Shown here piece after piece: positions 36,987 to 48,200 of a stretch of DNA of 64,000 nucleotides. Positions within the stretch are counted from its first letter, which is position 1. Each line of letters begins with the position of its first letter. Source of the stretch: Oxyruncus cristatus (lineage: Eukaryota > Chordata > Aves > Passeriformes > Cotingidae); assembly GCA_013399855.1 (NCBI GenBank), contig VXAY01002192.1, positions 1,490,638-1,554,637 of the forward strand, read 5' to 3'. Both the position numbers and the translations under genes were made by a program. The notes beneath the pieces are model-generated. The model was not told the DNA's origin. It did not search any database and saw only the letters and a list, made by a program, of their open reading frames with translations.

Positions 36987-39900
36987 TCAAGCAGGGTTTT
37001 TTTTTTTTATATGCTTAAAAAGACAGAACTATTCATGGCTAAAAGGATAGTATGAGTATTTTTATATAGGTTGAACTGTTTTGAACCTTGAAAGGTCAGT
37101 TTTACTGTCTAAATATGTTTCAGTTTGAGCTTATATATCAGTTAGAAACGGAGTGTCACAAGTGTCATCTAAAACACCACTGGGTCACCTAGAAAAACCT
37201 GTAAGCAGGAAGAAGTGAAAGCCCAAAGACTTAAGCAATCCTCGTTTCTTGGCTATTGGAAATATTAAAATAATACTGAGGCAGAGATGGCAGCCATACT
37301 CTTTCTTTTCCTGAGAAGCAGTACTGCCTCTCTGGATGCTTCCCACATCCCACAGAAAACGGTTGAGCTCTTGGCAGCCCTCCTGGTCCTCACTGACCTT
37401 GGGCCAAGGCTCCACTCGGGGGTCACTGGACAATAGATTGATCACCCTGAAAGTGTGAGTTTCTCAAGGGTTACACAAACAACCTCCAGTCATCAAAACT
37501 AACTATAAAAAAGTCCATCCTCATTTTTTTTTTTTTTTTTAAGTGGCTGAGTCACAGTTTGAAACTGGAAAAGTGAGCAAATCCACTGAATAAATTCATC
37601 TTGATAAATAATTTGTTTACTTATAGATGAAGTAAACAAATCTCCTTGTAAATGACGACACAAGGGGAGATGGATATGAATACCCTCTTGTTTATAGCTA
37701 TTGCAGTGACTATTTTTTCTACATTCAAATTAGAGTTGCCTCAAATTAACACTGCAGAATAAAAAGAAGTGATTTGCTTCCACAAATGAAGTATTAAACT
37801 TGTTTTAGTCTAATGTTGACACATAAGTTATGGTTGTACTATAAAACAGAATGAAATGCTTCCTGGCTCAAAAAGGAGCAGATTTAAGCTGGCTGAAATA
37901 GCAGTGAATTATATGAAATTTTTCTAAAAAAAATCCCTTTATATTGAAGTTCACTTTTTAATTGACAAGAGTGTGAGAACTTTGACTAGCTTTGCAAGTG
38001 TTCAGACAGAAGTAGGTGTTATCTTTTTAGAGACACAGAATTTCTACTGAAACACAAATTTTCTAGAAATAATGGTTTGAAATGTTTTAATTTAGAAAAG
38101 AAAAAGTATTCCTATTTTTTCATCAAAATTTGCTGAGTTGACAAAAAATAACATCAAAAGAGAATGAAAAAACATACTCTCAAGAATTTTAAAATTGTGG
38201 ATTTTAATGCACATCTTTAAAGAGGACAGAGAATTCACCTAAAATTATAATATTGAAAAAGTAGAAGTAACTATTACTTTCTTTTTTTGAGCATTACATT
38301 AAAAAAAAAAGTAATATCTTACCTTTTTTTTTTTTTCCCCTTTCTTTTCATAATGCAAAATCCAAGGCAGTTGTAAGGAACTTTCAGAAGACTGTGTGGA
38401 CATACCCAGTGTAATATACTGTACACCTGAGCTTTCAGGATCATGGTCTTTTGCATTCTTTTAAATAGAACTGAAGCTCATGTAGTGCTAGACACAATTA
38501 TGGTAGACCATGGTGGGTTTTAGACCTTCTAGAATGCTCACATGTTCATAAAAAATTATTATGATGGTATAAAATGTTACCTTTTTGTAGCTGGTAATTC
38601 CATTCTGTTGAAAGTTTAATACAATTAATACAATAATACAATTAAATTAATTAATTTTTTAATACAATTAAGCTGATTTCAGAATGTCTAGCACAAATGC
38701 TCCAGTGACCTATAAAAGAAGATATGTAACTTTAAAGAAGCCTGTGTTTATGTCAGGTACTGAAAAGTTTGAGTGTCAACACTATGAGGGATAAGTAAAA
38801 GGATGCCCCAATTTCTGTAATGTTGCACTCCAAGATGCATCACATTCGCTTGAGGTTATTCCTTCACTGGTATCAGGAAAAGAAGATGTATTCAGACAAA
38901 GTTTGTCATAATCACAGATATGTACAATAATGAATTGTCTCTTAAGCATTCTGGACTTGATGCATTACTTCTTCATGTACCACAGACAAAAGCTGATACT
39001 AGATTTAAGTTTCTGGCTGACTTCTAATGAGTGTTGCACCCTTTCAAAGGGCAAAATAAACTCCTCAGTATCAGATAAATAGCATTTCTTACGAGAGGCA
39101 ATGGGCCTATTGCGGCACTTGATTGCTTAGGTTAGAATTCATATGCTTCGTCTTTGAAATTTAGATCCTCTGCCACCTCTTGTAAAGGACTCTTGTGGGC
39201 TTGAATAAACAGTTTTGAAGAAAATGCTTTGCTTTAATGACGTTTGTGTTTTCTTTGTAAACTGCAATGGAACCTGGTAACCCATGGAAGACATTTGCAG
39301 CTCCAATGTTTTCAGCTATAACTGAGAGAGAGGAGGCTATACTGAACTCAACACTTAGCTTGTGGTTGATGCTTTCAAATGTAATTTGAAATTCATAAGA
39401 AGCATAAAAGGACCTGAGTTTCTTCACCCTAAATTGAAGTAGGTCTGAGGATGGAAACTATTTGCTAAAGGAGTATCTAAAGAGAAATACAAAGGCTTCA
39501 GAAAAATTTTTGCTGGAGAAGAGCTGAGCTCTCCCGTACCCTTGGACGTTGAGGAAACAATTAGAGACTTGATACATTAGGTCTGAGAAGAAACAACATC
39601 AAAACTTTTTTTTCTGAGGAGAGCTTTTATAGCAATTTATGTTTAGCTGAAAAAAAAAATGGAGCATGCAGAGCTGGGTAGACAACTGGGTTAACAGTAG
39701 GCAAGCACTCACAGCCTGGTGATATTTGTGAAAATGACAATATTTTTCATTTGTAGACTCCTCATTCAGGCAGCCAAGCTTTACAATCGAGTGAGATCCC
39801 TGCTGACTGAGATCCTTTCATAGTGTAAACTAATACATCTTCATATCGGATTCCTTTTCCCTTGTTCATTTATGTCACTTTCTTGCTACCCTGCCTACTT

Positions 39901-41189
39901 TTTTGAGCTTTTCAGGGCTATTTTTTGTAAAAATGACTGACAGATGTTGTGGATTGGATGTTGATGGCACCAATTTATAAGCCAGTTCTGCAGGGAAAAA
40001 CAAAAACAAAAAGAACCCCAAAAAGCTGGGTCCAAACCCTTGGCTTTTTACTCTTTGCTTTCTCCAGCTCCTGCAATTTGACTTTGTTTCACTGTCTCCT
40101 TTAATTCTTATAAAAGTAGTGCTCACCTCAGACCTGACCTGAAGCAGCTCTTCCTGCTGCCAACTTGCAGTAAAATTTATTGCCTTGTTTTATCAGATGA
40201 CGTGAAACAATGCCAACAATTTCTCCAGTGTTATCTATATATGATCAAACAGCACTGTAGTTACCCACACTGAGCAAAGATATGCTGTTTTCTCTTGAAT
40301 ATTTTTAACCTGTAAAATCCATTGGAAGCATACTTGTTTGACAACAGAACTTTTAGTCGGAAGCTTGTCAAAAGGAACACTTGAGAAGCCAACAGTCAAA
40401 AGTGCTGGGAAAAGGAATCTTATACTGCAGAACTTTCCAGCATCATTTGCTTTAGAGGTCAGCCAGCTAAAGTTATTTATTGTTCAAAAGGTGTTTTTAA
40501 TCAATTTGAAAAAGTATGGCTTCTCTCCAACTATGCCTCCCTTCTCCACAAGCCCCAGTAATCAGGATTAAAGAAGTTTAAATAACAACAAACCAAGCTT
40601 TGTATTTGTGCCTTGTGTCAACTTGTACTGCTGTAGGAAGAGACGTTGATTTTTCTTTTGTTACAGTGCTTTTAAAAGAGTTTTAAAAAAATCATCTTAC
40701 AGTATCTACAAGTATCCCCAAAAATTCTCCAACCCCTCTCTCTCACACTGCTTTACACCTAGAATTTCTGATCACTCATTCCTTAAACGTAAGGGCATAT
40801 CAACATTTGCAGTGAAGTGAGGCAAATATGCCGGTGCTCACGGAAATGTAAGTCAGTAAAGTCTCTGTGCGTATCAGCATCCTGCAGATACATTGACACA
40901 AATCCAAAAAGAGGACAGTCATGTTCATGCCTTGCTGTGACCATGTCTCTTTGAAGCTGTTTGAGACCTTTTTCTCTCATTGCAGCTTTGCATAAATGCA
41001 GTGATCTGCTCTGCAAACCAATGGGGTTGTCACTGCATTGCACTCTTCCACATCTCCACCAATACGGGTGGAACTCTTTCGCATCTACAATAAGCCATCA
41101 TGTATTGCACTTTTACGGTCTTTATTGCTGAGGATTTTGAAAACCTCACACATTTTGCTGTATTTACATTAACCCAACTTCCTCTTTAG
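36987..41189. other. Non-coding stretch, no gene recognised
   Basis: Mostly AT-rich sequence with homopolymers near 37524-37543 and 38322-38336 and an AT-rich repeat at 38617-38671. Short open frames (37185-37445 minus, 39161-39427 minus, 40783-41043 minus) have no recognised domain or supporting context. Confidence 0.55.
38617..38671. repeat. AATACAATTA-type AT-rich repeat
   Basis: Repeated AATACAATTA and TTAATTAA units in about 55 bp. It also forms overlapping TTAATTAA palindromes. Low-complexity sequence, no element recognised. Confidence 0.7.
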
Positions 41190-41272
41190 GCAGAGAATAT
41201 ATCAGTCCATTTTACCAACGAAGAATTGAGGCAAAGAAAGCTTAAGTGATGTAAGTATGGTCACAGAGAATG
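41190..41272 (-). mobile_element. MIR SINE relic, minus strand
   Basis: Plus-strand text CCATTTTACCAACGAAGAAT, TGAGGCAAAGAAAGCTTAAG, TGATGTAAGTATGGTCACAG corresponds to the reverse-complement MIR core ('CCATTTTACAGATGAGGAAACTGAGGCACAGAGAGGTTAAGTGACTTGCCCAAGGTCACA'). Flanking sequence back to about 41130 may be part of the same element. It is the second MIR in the window, in opposite orientation to the 4.1-kb copy. Confidence 0.75.
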
Positions 41273-42136
41273 TACAGAGAAGGTGCAGTCACCTTTCGTA
41301 ACTTGAAGTATCTAGCTCCATTTCCTTCCACTGATGCAGTGAACAGCAGAGACAAAATAACTTAAATAATATCTCAGGCCAAATTAAATGCTTCAAATAC
41401 CTTGCCCCATCTTCAGATTAGCACTCCCTTTCTTTACTTCTGCCAGGTTATAAAGAGGTGTCAGCATGCAGATCAAATCCTTTACTTGTACAGAACATGT
41501 GGATAAACCTTGAGTTGCCCAATTGCAGTTCTTGGCAGGAAGCTGTGTAAACTCAGTGAACTCTAGTCAACTGTTGAATCTTCACGTGTTGCATACTGCG
41601 CTGTTCAACGTACTATCAGAAGTTTTGATAGTGACAAATATTATCAAAGTAAAAAAATCTGAAAGACAAAAGGGAATATGGACTAGCTTACGTACTCCAG
41701 ATCAGTGGGAGTCGCAATGTATAGAGAAAACTCCAGCGCTGATACCGCCAACAGGAATTTTGCCTTTGGCTTCAGAGGAATCATATTTTCAGCCTTTCTA
41801 TGTGATATGTTCTGATCTTCCGAAAGTCTACATTGCTTATTTTATTTGCTTTTTATTTTTTTTAAATTTAATTGTAGAAAACAGGTTCAAAAACTAATAC
41901 CAAATTACAGTGCAGTGATTTAGATATATTACCCTTCATTTTTATAACTTGATTTGTTATCTTTATTTTTAGCTAAGTTCTTCCTTTCTTCCCTTTTTTC
42001 TTTTCTATGGAGGCTTCAGTGACTTCTTCAGAGTTTTACAAATGTATTTACTTACTTTAAATGATATTTTTGTATTGTGATTTTATGTAGCTGTTTTGGA
42101 GGGTTTCTTAAGTTAAATTATTTAAACCTAGCTATA

Positions 42137-42232
42137 TTTGCAATAATATATATATTGCAATGATATATTATATATTGCAATAATATGTATTTGCAATAAT
42201 ATATATATTGTAAACAATATATACATTGTACA
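42137..42232. repeat. AT-rich minisatellite, about 17-bp unit
   Basis: Four to five imperfect units of GCAATAATATATATATT (16-20 bp each) in tandem, the last decaying to GTAAACAATATATACATT. It is capable of forming cruciforms. No wider element seen. Confidence 0.8.
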
Positions 42233-44737
42233 GAATTACATTAAAGTTTTATAACCTATAATATTAGACTACTATATCAGCATATTTTTTCTGTATCAAT
42301 ATTTCTTGGTTTTTTTTTTTAATGGTGAAGATGAAAATATCTTCATGGACAAACCCCAATATCATTAACAATAGGATAACTGAAGAAAGCCTGTTTTATT
42401 GAATAAAGTAACCAAATGCAATATTACTCTGAATATTATGCTGAAATTCAGTTCATACCCAACTCAGGCAGAAAGGGCTTGGAAATTCTCCCTTGCAAGG
42501 AGTGTTCATGTCGGCTGGCTGTGCCACCTTCTGTGGTGTTAACCCTGGCCTGCTTAAGTGAGACCGCCCTGAGATTTGCACCTGACTCCCATGCCGTACC
42601 ATCCAGCAGAGCTGAGCTGGCACATGGGAGTGGAAATACCCTGTGCCAGATACAGGACTCCTGTGGATCAGTGCAGAGGGAGCAGGGCCTGCTCTAAAAA
42701 CGAGTCACAGTCCAGTGAGCTGCCTGTGGGGCAGTGCAACTGCCTGTGCTTGTGGTAAAGCCATGGCTGATTCCCAAATAGGTTGGTGGTGCTCACCATA
42801 GTTTTTCAGGATACTCCATATGACCTACCGCTGTTGACTAGGATGAAAAGGAAAACCAGGGAACTTCACAGAGTAGGTAGCTGAAACTCTTTAGTATTGG
42901 CTGCAACAAAAAACTGCTGGCTCTGGATGTAGAAACCACTACGACTAGAGTATAAAAATTATTCTAGTTAATGAAAATAGAAAGTGATCTCATTTTCATT
43001 AGTAGGACTTTGTTGAAGAGCTCTTTAAAAAAGGGGGTATTGAAGAAAAAGTGTAGGAAGGACAGAGGAATTTCAATGTTTTTCTCTCCTGACTTTTTAT
43101 AGGAATGGTGCTGTTAATGGCTTAGCGAATGCTTGTTTGTCTCCATGTGAAGGAAGATGGATGTGTAAAGAGTCACCCACGTTCCAGGGAGAAACTGAGC
43201 AAGACAGATTAGTCCCACCTCAGCCTGACACCTGGGGCACATCCTTATCTAGGGGGGTAAATGGATCAGAATGTTACCGCCCGTTTATTTATTCTCCTTC
43301 TGTTTGGAGACTTTCCCTGATTAATTACTCTCTAGTAATTGCTGCTGTTAACTAATGTCAAACCTAATTAACCTGGACTCCCTTCATCCAGTACCTTCAC
43401 CATCCCTTTGCAAAGATGAGAAGGTCATCAGCAAGGAGGTTCTGAGGATGGCCACCCTTTACCCACTCGTTTATTTGCTTTGGGCCTTGTTTGCTATTCC
43501 TGCTGCAATGCCTGGCGACAGCTTTCTAGAGTTCCCATCAAGTCTAATTGGCCTGCTGAAGCAGCAGTGAACACAAGATTTAAGAAATGTTTTCTTTAAA
43601 AACTTCTGGTCCTACAGACACTTTGAGATCAAGTTTCACTCTGCTGAAATCACACACGATTCCCTGTGATTTTCATGAGAAATACTATAAGAAAGTATTA
43701 AAAGAGAAACATGTCTCTGTGGTTTGGAGGGACTGATGGCCAGGGGGTTGAAGAGTGGGTGGTGGTAACATAGCAAGGCATCTACAGAATCTTTAAAGGT
43801 TGCCAAAATTAACACATACAAGGTATTCAGTATCAAAGTTTTCAATATTTGGCTCCATAAACACAATACCGGTTGCAAAAACAAAGCTAAGGATTTCATG
43901 CTGATTACTTAAATAAAAACTGTTTAATTATGAACGTTTGGGAAATGAAGTTATGAAGGACTGACCAATATTGCTATGGCTTCCTAGTGTTCATACCAGA
44001 CTGTGAACACTGTGCCAGCATCTTACTGTGTAGTGCGTTGTAGATCCGTCTACGGTAAACAGTCCTACGGCTCAGCATGGCTCGGGCAGATGACTCCATG
44101 CAGAAGGAGGTTTCCCATCACTGAGGCCTATAGCTTTTAGCTTCACTAAGGTGTGGACTTCCTAGTCCAGTAAAAGCTACCAGAATTGCCTGTGGAGAGG
44201 CTGATCAAGCAAATCAAGATTTTTTTCTGCTTTTAAGCATTTTCATACAGCAACACCAGAAGATTTATTTCAGAAATAGGAGTAAGTCAAGTCATGTTAG
44301 TATTCATGAAATACTGGATGATACTTCAGAGGGGTCACAAAAATCTGGTTTGTCTATCAGATTTTCTAAGATTACTACTGAAAATATGCATCTCTTTCTC
44401 TTGGAAATTTCAGTCCTGGATTTCTCTTGTGTATCTGACTTTTCAACCCCTCTGATTGGCTGCAACCAATTTTTCTGACTCAATTGCTTTATCTCGCTGT
44501 TTAAAAGTCTCATAGCTACAGCTTCCATTTGAAGCTTTGGGAACATAAGTGAAAGCTATAGAATGACTGTGGTAATAGAGTAGTAAGTTCTATGTACTCA
44601 AAGCACAGTTTTGGGTCACAAGATTTACAGTGTAACACGTAGTGGAGCACATTTCCAGTCAGTCACCACCTATAAATCAGTGAGCACTTGGTGTGACCAC
44701 CATATATATCACCTGTTAAGGCTTCACTCACAAGTGG
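42233..44737. other. Non-coding stretch with a locally GC-richer part
   Basis: The interval 42460-42770 is GC-richer than its surroundings and holds two overlapping short open frames (42416-42697 and 42576-42758 plus) with no recognisable protein. A homeodomain-motif cluster lies at 43317-43372. The rest is AT-rich. No transposable element or RNA gene recognised. Confidence 0.5.
43317..43372. promoter_or_regulatory. Candidate homeodomain-binding cluster
   Basis: Within 56 bp there are GATTAATTA, TAGTAATTG, TAACTAAT and CTAATTAAC, each containing the TAAT/ATTA core recognised by homeodomain proteins. Another CTAATTGG lies downstream near 43546. The surrounding 300 bp is less AT-rich than the background, so the cluster is not merely compositional. 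Enhancer activity is inference. Confidence 0.3.
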
Positions 44738-44927
44738 GGAAAGTAGAATACCTTATAAACTTGTAACATTGAATGGTCTATCCTGCCTTCCTGTAGGGAA
44801 GAAGAAATGTTTATGAAGTAAATCCTGAACTGCTCCAGTTAAGAATCCAGCATTACAAGGTAAATTAACGGTAAGTTTAATTTTCTGCAAAAATTTAGAT
44901 TACGTCAGTTCAGTTGCTGTTTCATAA
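44738..44927. repeat. 190-bp exact duplicate, copy 1
   Basis: Identical base for base to 45020-45209, offset 282 bp. It begins GGAAAGTAGAATACC and ends CTGTTTCATAA. It ends exactly at an N (44928). The perfect identity next to an assembly gap character suggests a false duplication rather than an old repeat. Confidence 0.95.
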
Positions 44928-44928
44928 N
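44928..44928. other. Unresolved base at the duplication edge
   Basis: Single N directly after duplicate copy 1. It probably marks a join or gap closure in the assembly. Confidence 0.9.
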
Positions 44929-44958
44929 CGTAAAAATCGTATGGAATACTGGGAACAT

Positions 44959-45000
44959 GGCCTTGGTTCCTTGGTTACAACCTGGTTACCAAGGAAGGCC
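44959..45000. repeat. Imperfect 42-bp inverted repeat
   Basis: Outer arms GGCCTT/AAGGCC and inner arms CCTTGGT/ACCAAGG, with a 4-nt bulge on the left side. It lies inside the 92-bp spacer between the two duplicate copies. Such a hairpin can stall sequencing or cause misassembly. Confidence 0.8.
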
Positions 45001-45019
45001 TAGAATCAAAACCACTACA

Positions 45020-45209
45020 GGAAAGTAGAATACCTTATAAACTTGTAACATTGAATGGTCTATCCTGCCTTCCTGTAGGGAAGAAGAAATGTTTATGAAG
45101 TAAATCCTGAACTGCTCCAGTTAAGAATCCAGCATTACAAGGTAAATTAACGGTAAGTTTAATTTTCTGCAAAAATTTAGATTACGTCAGTTCAGTTGCT
45201 GTTTCATAA
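45020..45209. repeat. 190-bp exact duplicate, copy 2
   Basis: Identical partner of 44738-44927. Each copy contains a GGTAAGTTT donor-like motif, but no exon can be supported in either. Confidence 0.95.
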
Positions 45210-48200
45210 GAACCTTAATATTTGTACTGAGGAGAAAAGAAAGGTGAGGAAAACAGGCATCTAGAATTTGTAGTCTTTTTAAGCATTGTGTATAAGTTAT
45301 TCCCAACTTGAAGTCCAAGATGTAACTTTAATCAACTGATTAAATCAGTGTATTGAAATTACTTACTGGGTTAAAGGCTGTTATGTTGTATCATGACACT
45401 CTTTGTGTTACCAGTAGTCACACCTTAGTTACATCTTCTTTGAAGTCCTCTCCTTTTTGGCATCGTAACTCTTCTGTTATGAAAATTCTGAAACATGTCA
45501 ATCTTATTGGCTATGACTCACCAGTAGATTAAACAATGACAGATAATGTTTTCAGCACAGAGATTTCCTCACCTATCATATTTGACTGCTAGGGTGGTGC
45601 CTGATGTATTTGGTCTAGGTCATTTCATATTTCCCAAAATGATTCCTGGGCACAGTCTTGGAGTTTGCAAATATGAGGGACTATTCCCAGTAACTTCTTT
45701 GGGCACAGCCACCCCACTTTAAAAGCTAGGAGTTCTCAGAAATAGACAAGTAGTTTTTAACATAACACTGAGGTTCATGGCTAGAGATTGTCTTGGATAC
45801 GTCACCTTGCATTCCTTCTTTCTTCTCTCAGAAATCCATTAGCAGTCATTCAGAATTAAATAATATTATTCAATGTTAATTTTTAAAAACCTAACATTAG
45901 GATTGTGTTTTGCTTTGATTCTTCTATGAAGGCAGTCAGTGGAATCTAAACCTAAAGAAAAAAGGTATTCCTAACATTTTTAAGTGAAACACCACCAGCA
46001 GCAACACAAGAACCTCTTGGTTAAAGGGCTGAACTTTCTATATTTCCTATGAACAATAGAGATGAAATTGTTGCTACCATCTAAAGCAATAAAGGAACAC
46101 TTGTTCCCGTTATATAGATGCATGTATATTTGACACAAAAGTATTCTGTTATTAATTTTAGCCAATCAAATAAAATATTCTTAGATTAATGTTAACAAAA
46201 ATGTAGGTGCAGATATCTGGTTTTCATTTACATGATCCTAAGACCTTAAAAGTACTTACTGCCTTGAAGAAAGACAGTCTTTTGTTCTATTATTCTCTTA
46301 CCTTCCCTGTGCAAGTGCTAATATGAACAGGCAGAAAATGGCAGAATTCCTTCAGCTCTGATGTCCACAGAGTAATGATGCCAGAGTGAATAAATTTTAA
46401 GAAATAGCTTCTTCCCCTCCTTTCTCCTCCCTTCCTCTTCCCCTCCTAGTAGCATAGAAAAAACATACTAAAAAAGCAAATATGGCAGAAGGTTTAGCCA
46501 GATACCATCTAGCTAAGGATTCCATCCTCTGGAGCTCTGAAACTGCTTCTATAATGGCAAGTTAAAGACTACCTGGAAACATTCCCAGACATTGAAACTC
46601 AAAGCTGCACTGTTAAATTGCTAGCATAGGCCCTGGAATAGCTTTGACCCACTCCAGCTGACCTCTTCCCAAGCATTCCTAGATAATATGCAGGAGTTAG
46701 CATTGGTGGGGGATCACTGCCAGGAAGCAGTCTGTGTGGAGTTATAATTTAAGCTAAAAGTCCCTAATTACACAGATGTGGCCAAACTGTGCCACTTGGC
46801 CAGCCCAGGGATCTTGGCTCTGTTTAGTTCACTGGTACAGGTGTTACCTGAAACTTCAAGATCTGTCCACATGTAGAGTCAGTTATGCTACAGATTAGAC
46901 TCTGTTTTTCTGGAAAGATTTCTAGCTTGTCTATTGCAAGTGCTCATGAGGTTGCTATTCTGAAAATATTTTAATCTATATTTACCATTTCTGGTATATC
47001 TGAGTGTTTCACAGGTACTTCTCCCCTACCTGACTGTAAAAGATGCATAAACAGAGCAGAATTATGAACAGATTCAGAAAGTCATAGATCTGGAATGAGG
47101 AAACATCTCCAAGGCCACACATACTCCCCAGACATATCCAAGCCCCTTTTAATTTTGACTCTACCTATAATTTTTTTGGGTTTTGTTTCTTCACAAAATA
47201 TCACAAGTGAGGTCCATGCCTGAATCCTTTGCAGTCACACTGACTCTACAGTTTGAGAGCCCAAAAACATCTAAAGGAAAATTAATGGTAAAGAGCATTT
47301 TCCAATTCCATTCTACTCTTTCTATAACACTTTGCAGATGAAATGGCTAGTTACTGTAATTCCCTCATAAAGATACCTCTTGCCAGAGTTACAGAATCTC
47401 TGAAAATATCACTCAGCTACAGATACCATCACTAAGTGCTCAGATTTTACATTGATGTAGATGAGAATAGAAATGTTCCTTATTTAGTCATTGTTTTGCT
47501 TTTATGAACAGGTCCTGTGTATACTTAAAAGTGACAACAGTTAGATACTGGCATGAATATATTTTTTGGTTTTTTTACTTGCTTGTTTGCTTTCCAGCTG
47601 CAGTTATTCTGACAAACCCTTAATTTTATTCTCTGAGCTTAAGCTAAACAGAAAAAAATAATTTAAGATCTTAAAAAATACCTTTACTGTGAAAAGGCTT
47701 ACTGGTACATTTATACCTACTGAACTATACCAAAAAAACTCTCTATGCATAGACAGGAGCCAATGTTCATACATACTGAGTAGAGAGAAAAGGTCCTTGT
47801 TAAAGGTCATCAACTTATTAGACTCAGTCTCAAAATGTGTGTGAGGGGATTTGTCAGAGTAGTTTAACATTAAAAATTCTGAACAATGCATTTTATTGTA
47901 ATGAAGACAGAGTATAGGCAAAGCCTTCTTAGGAGTCTTTGTATTTCCCAGGTGCCTTAGGCAGTTGCCTTTATGCAAAGCAAGTTACAGGGGCGTTATC
48001 CATTGTAAAGAAAAGTGTCTACTTTTCTTATTCTGGAAGGTGCAAATATTTCTACTTCACATGACTGATTCATCTCTGTATCTCCTGACAGTTTAGGTCT
48101 TCAGAAGATCTTTCATCACCACAGAGAAAGACATGTTAGTACTAGTAGGTATGCCATAGGATTTCTGCTTTTGGGTAGTAAAGTTCAACTGATTGTGTTA

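Noticed and set aside
47077..47125. GTCATAGATCTGG ... CTCCAAGGCCACAC, resembling a minus-strand CR1 3' end
   Set aside because: Only scattered agreement, without octamers or the TCCAACCC block. Not secure without a library search.
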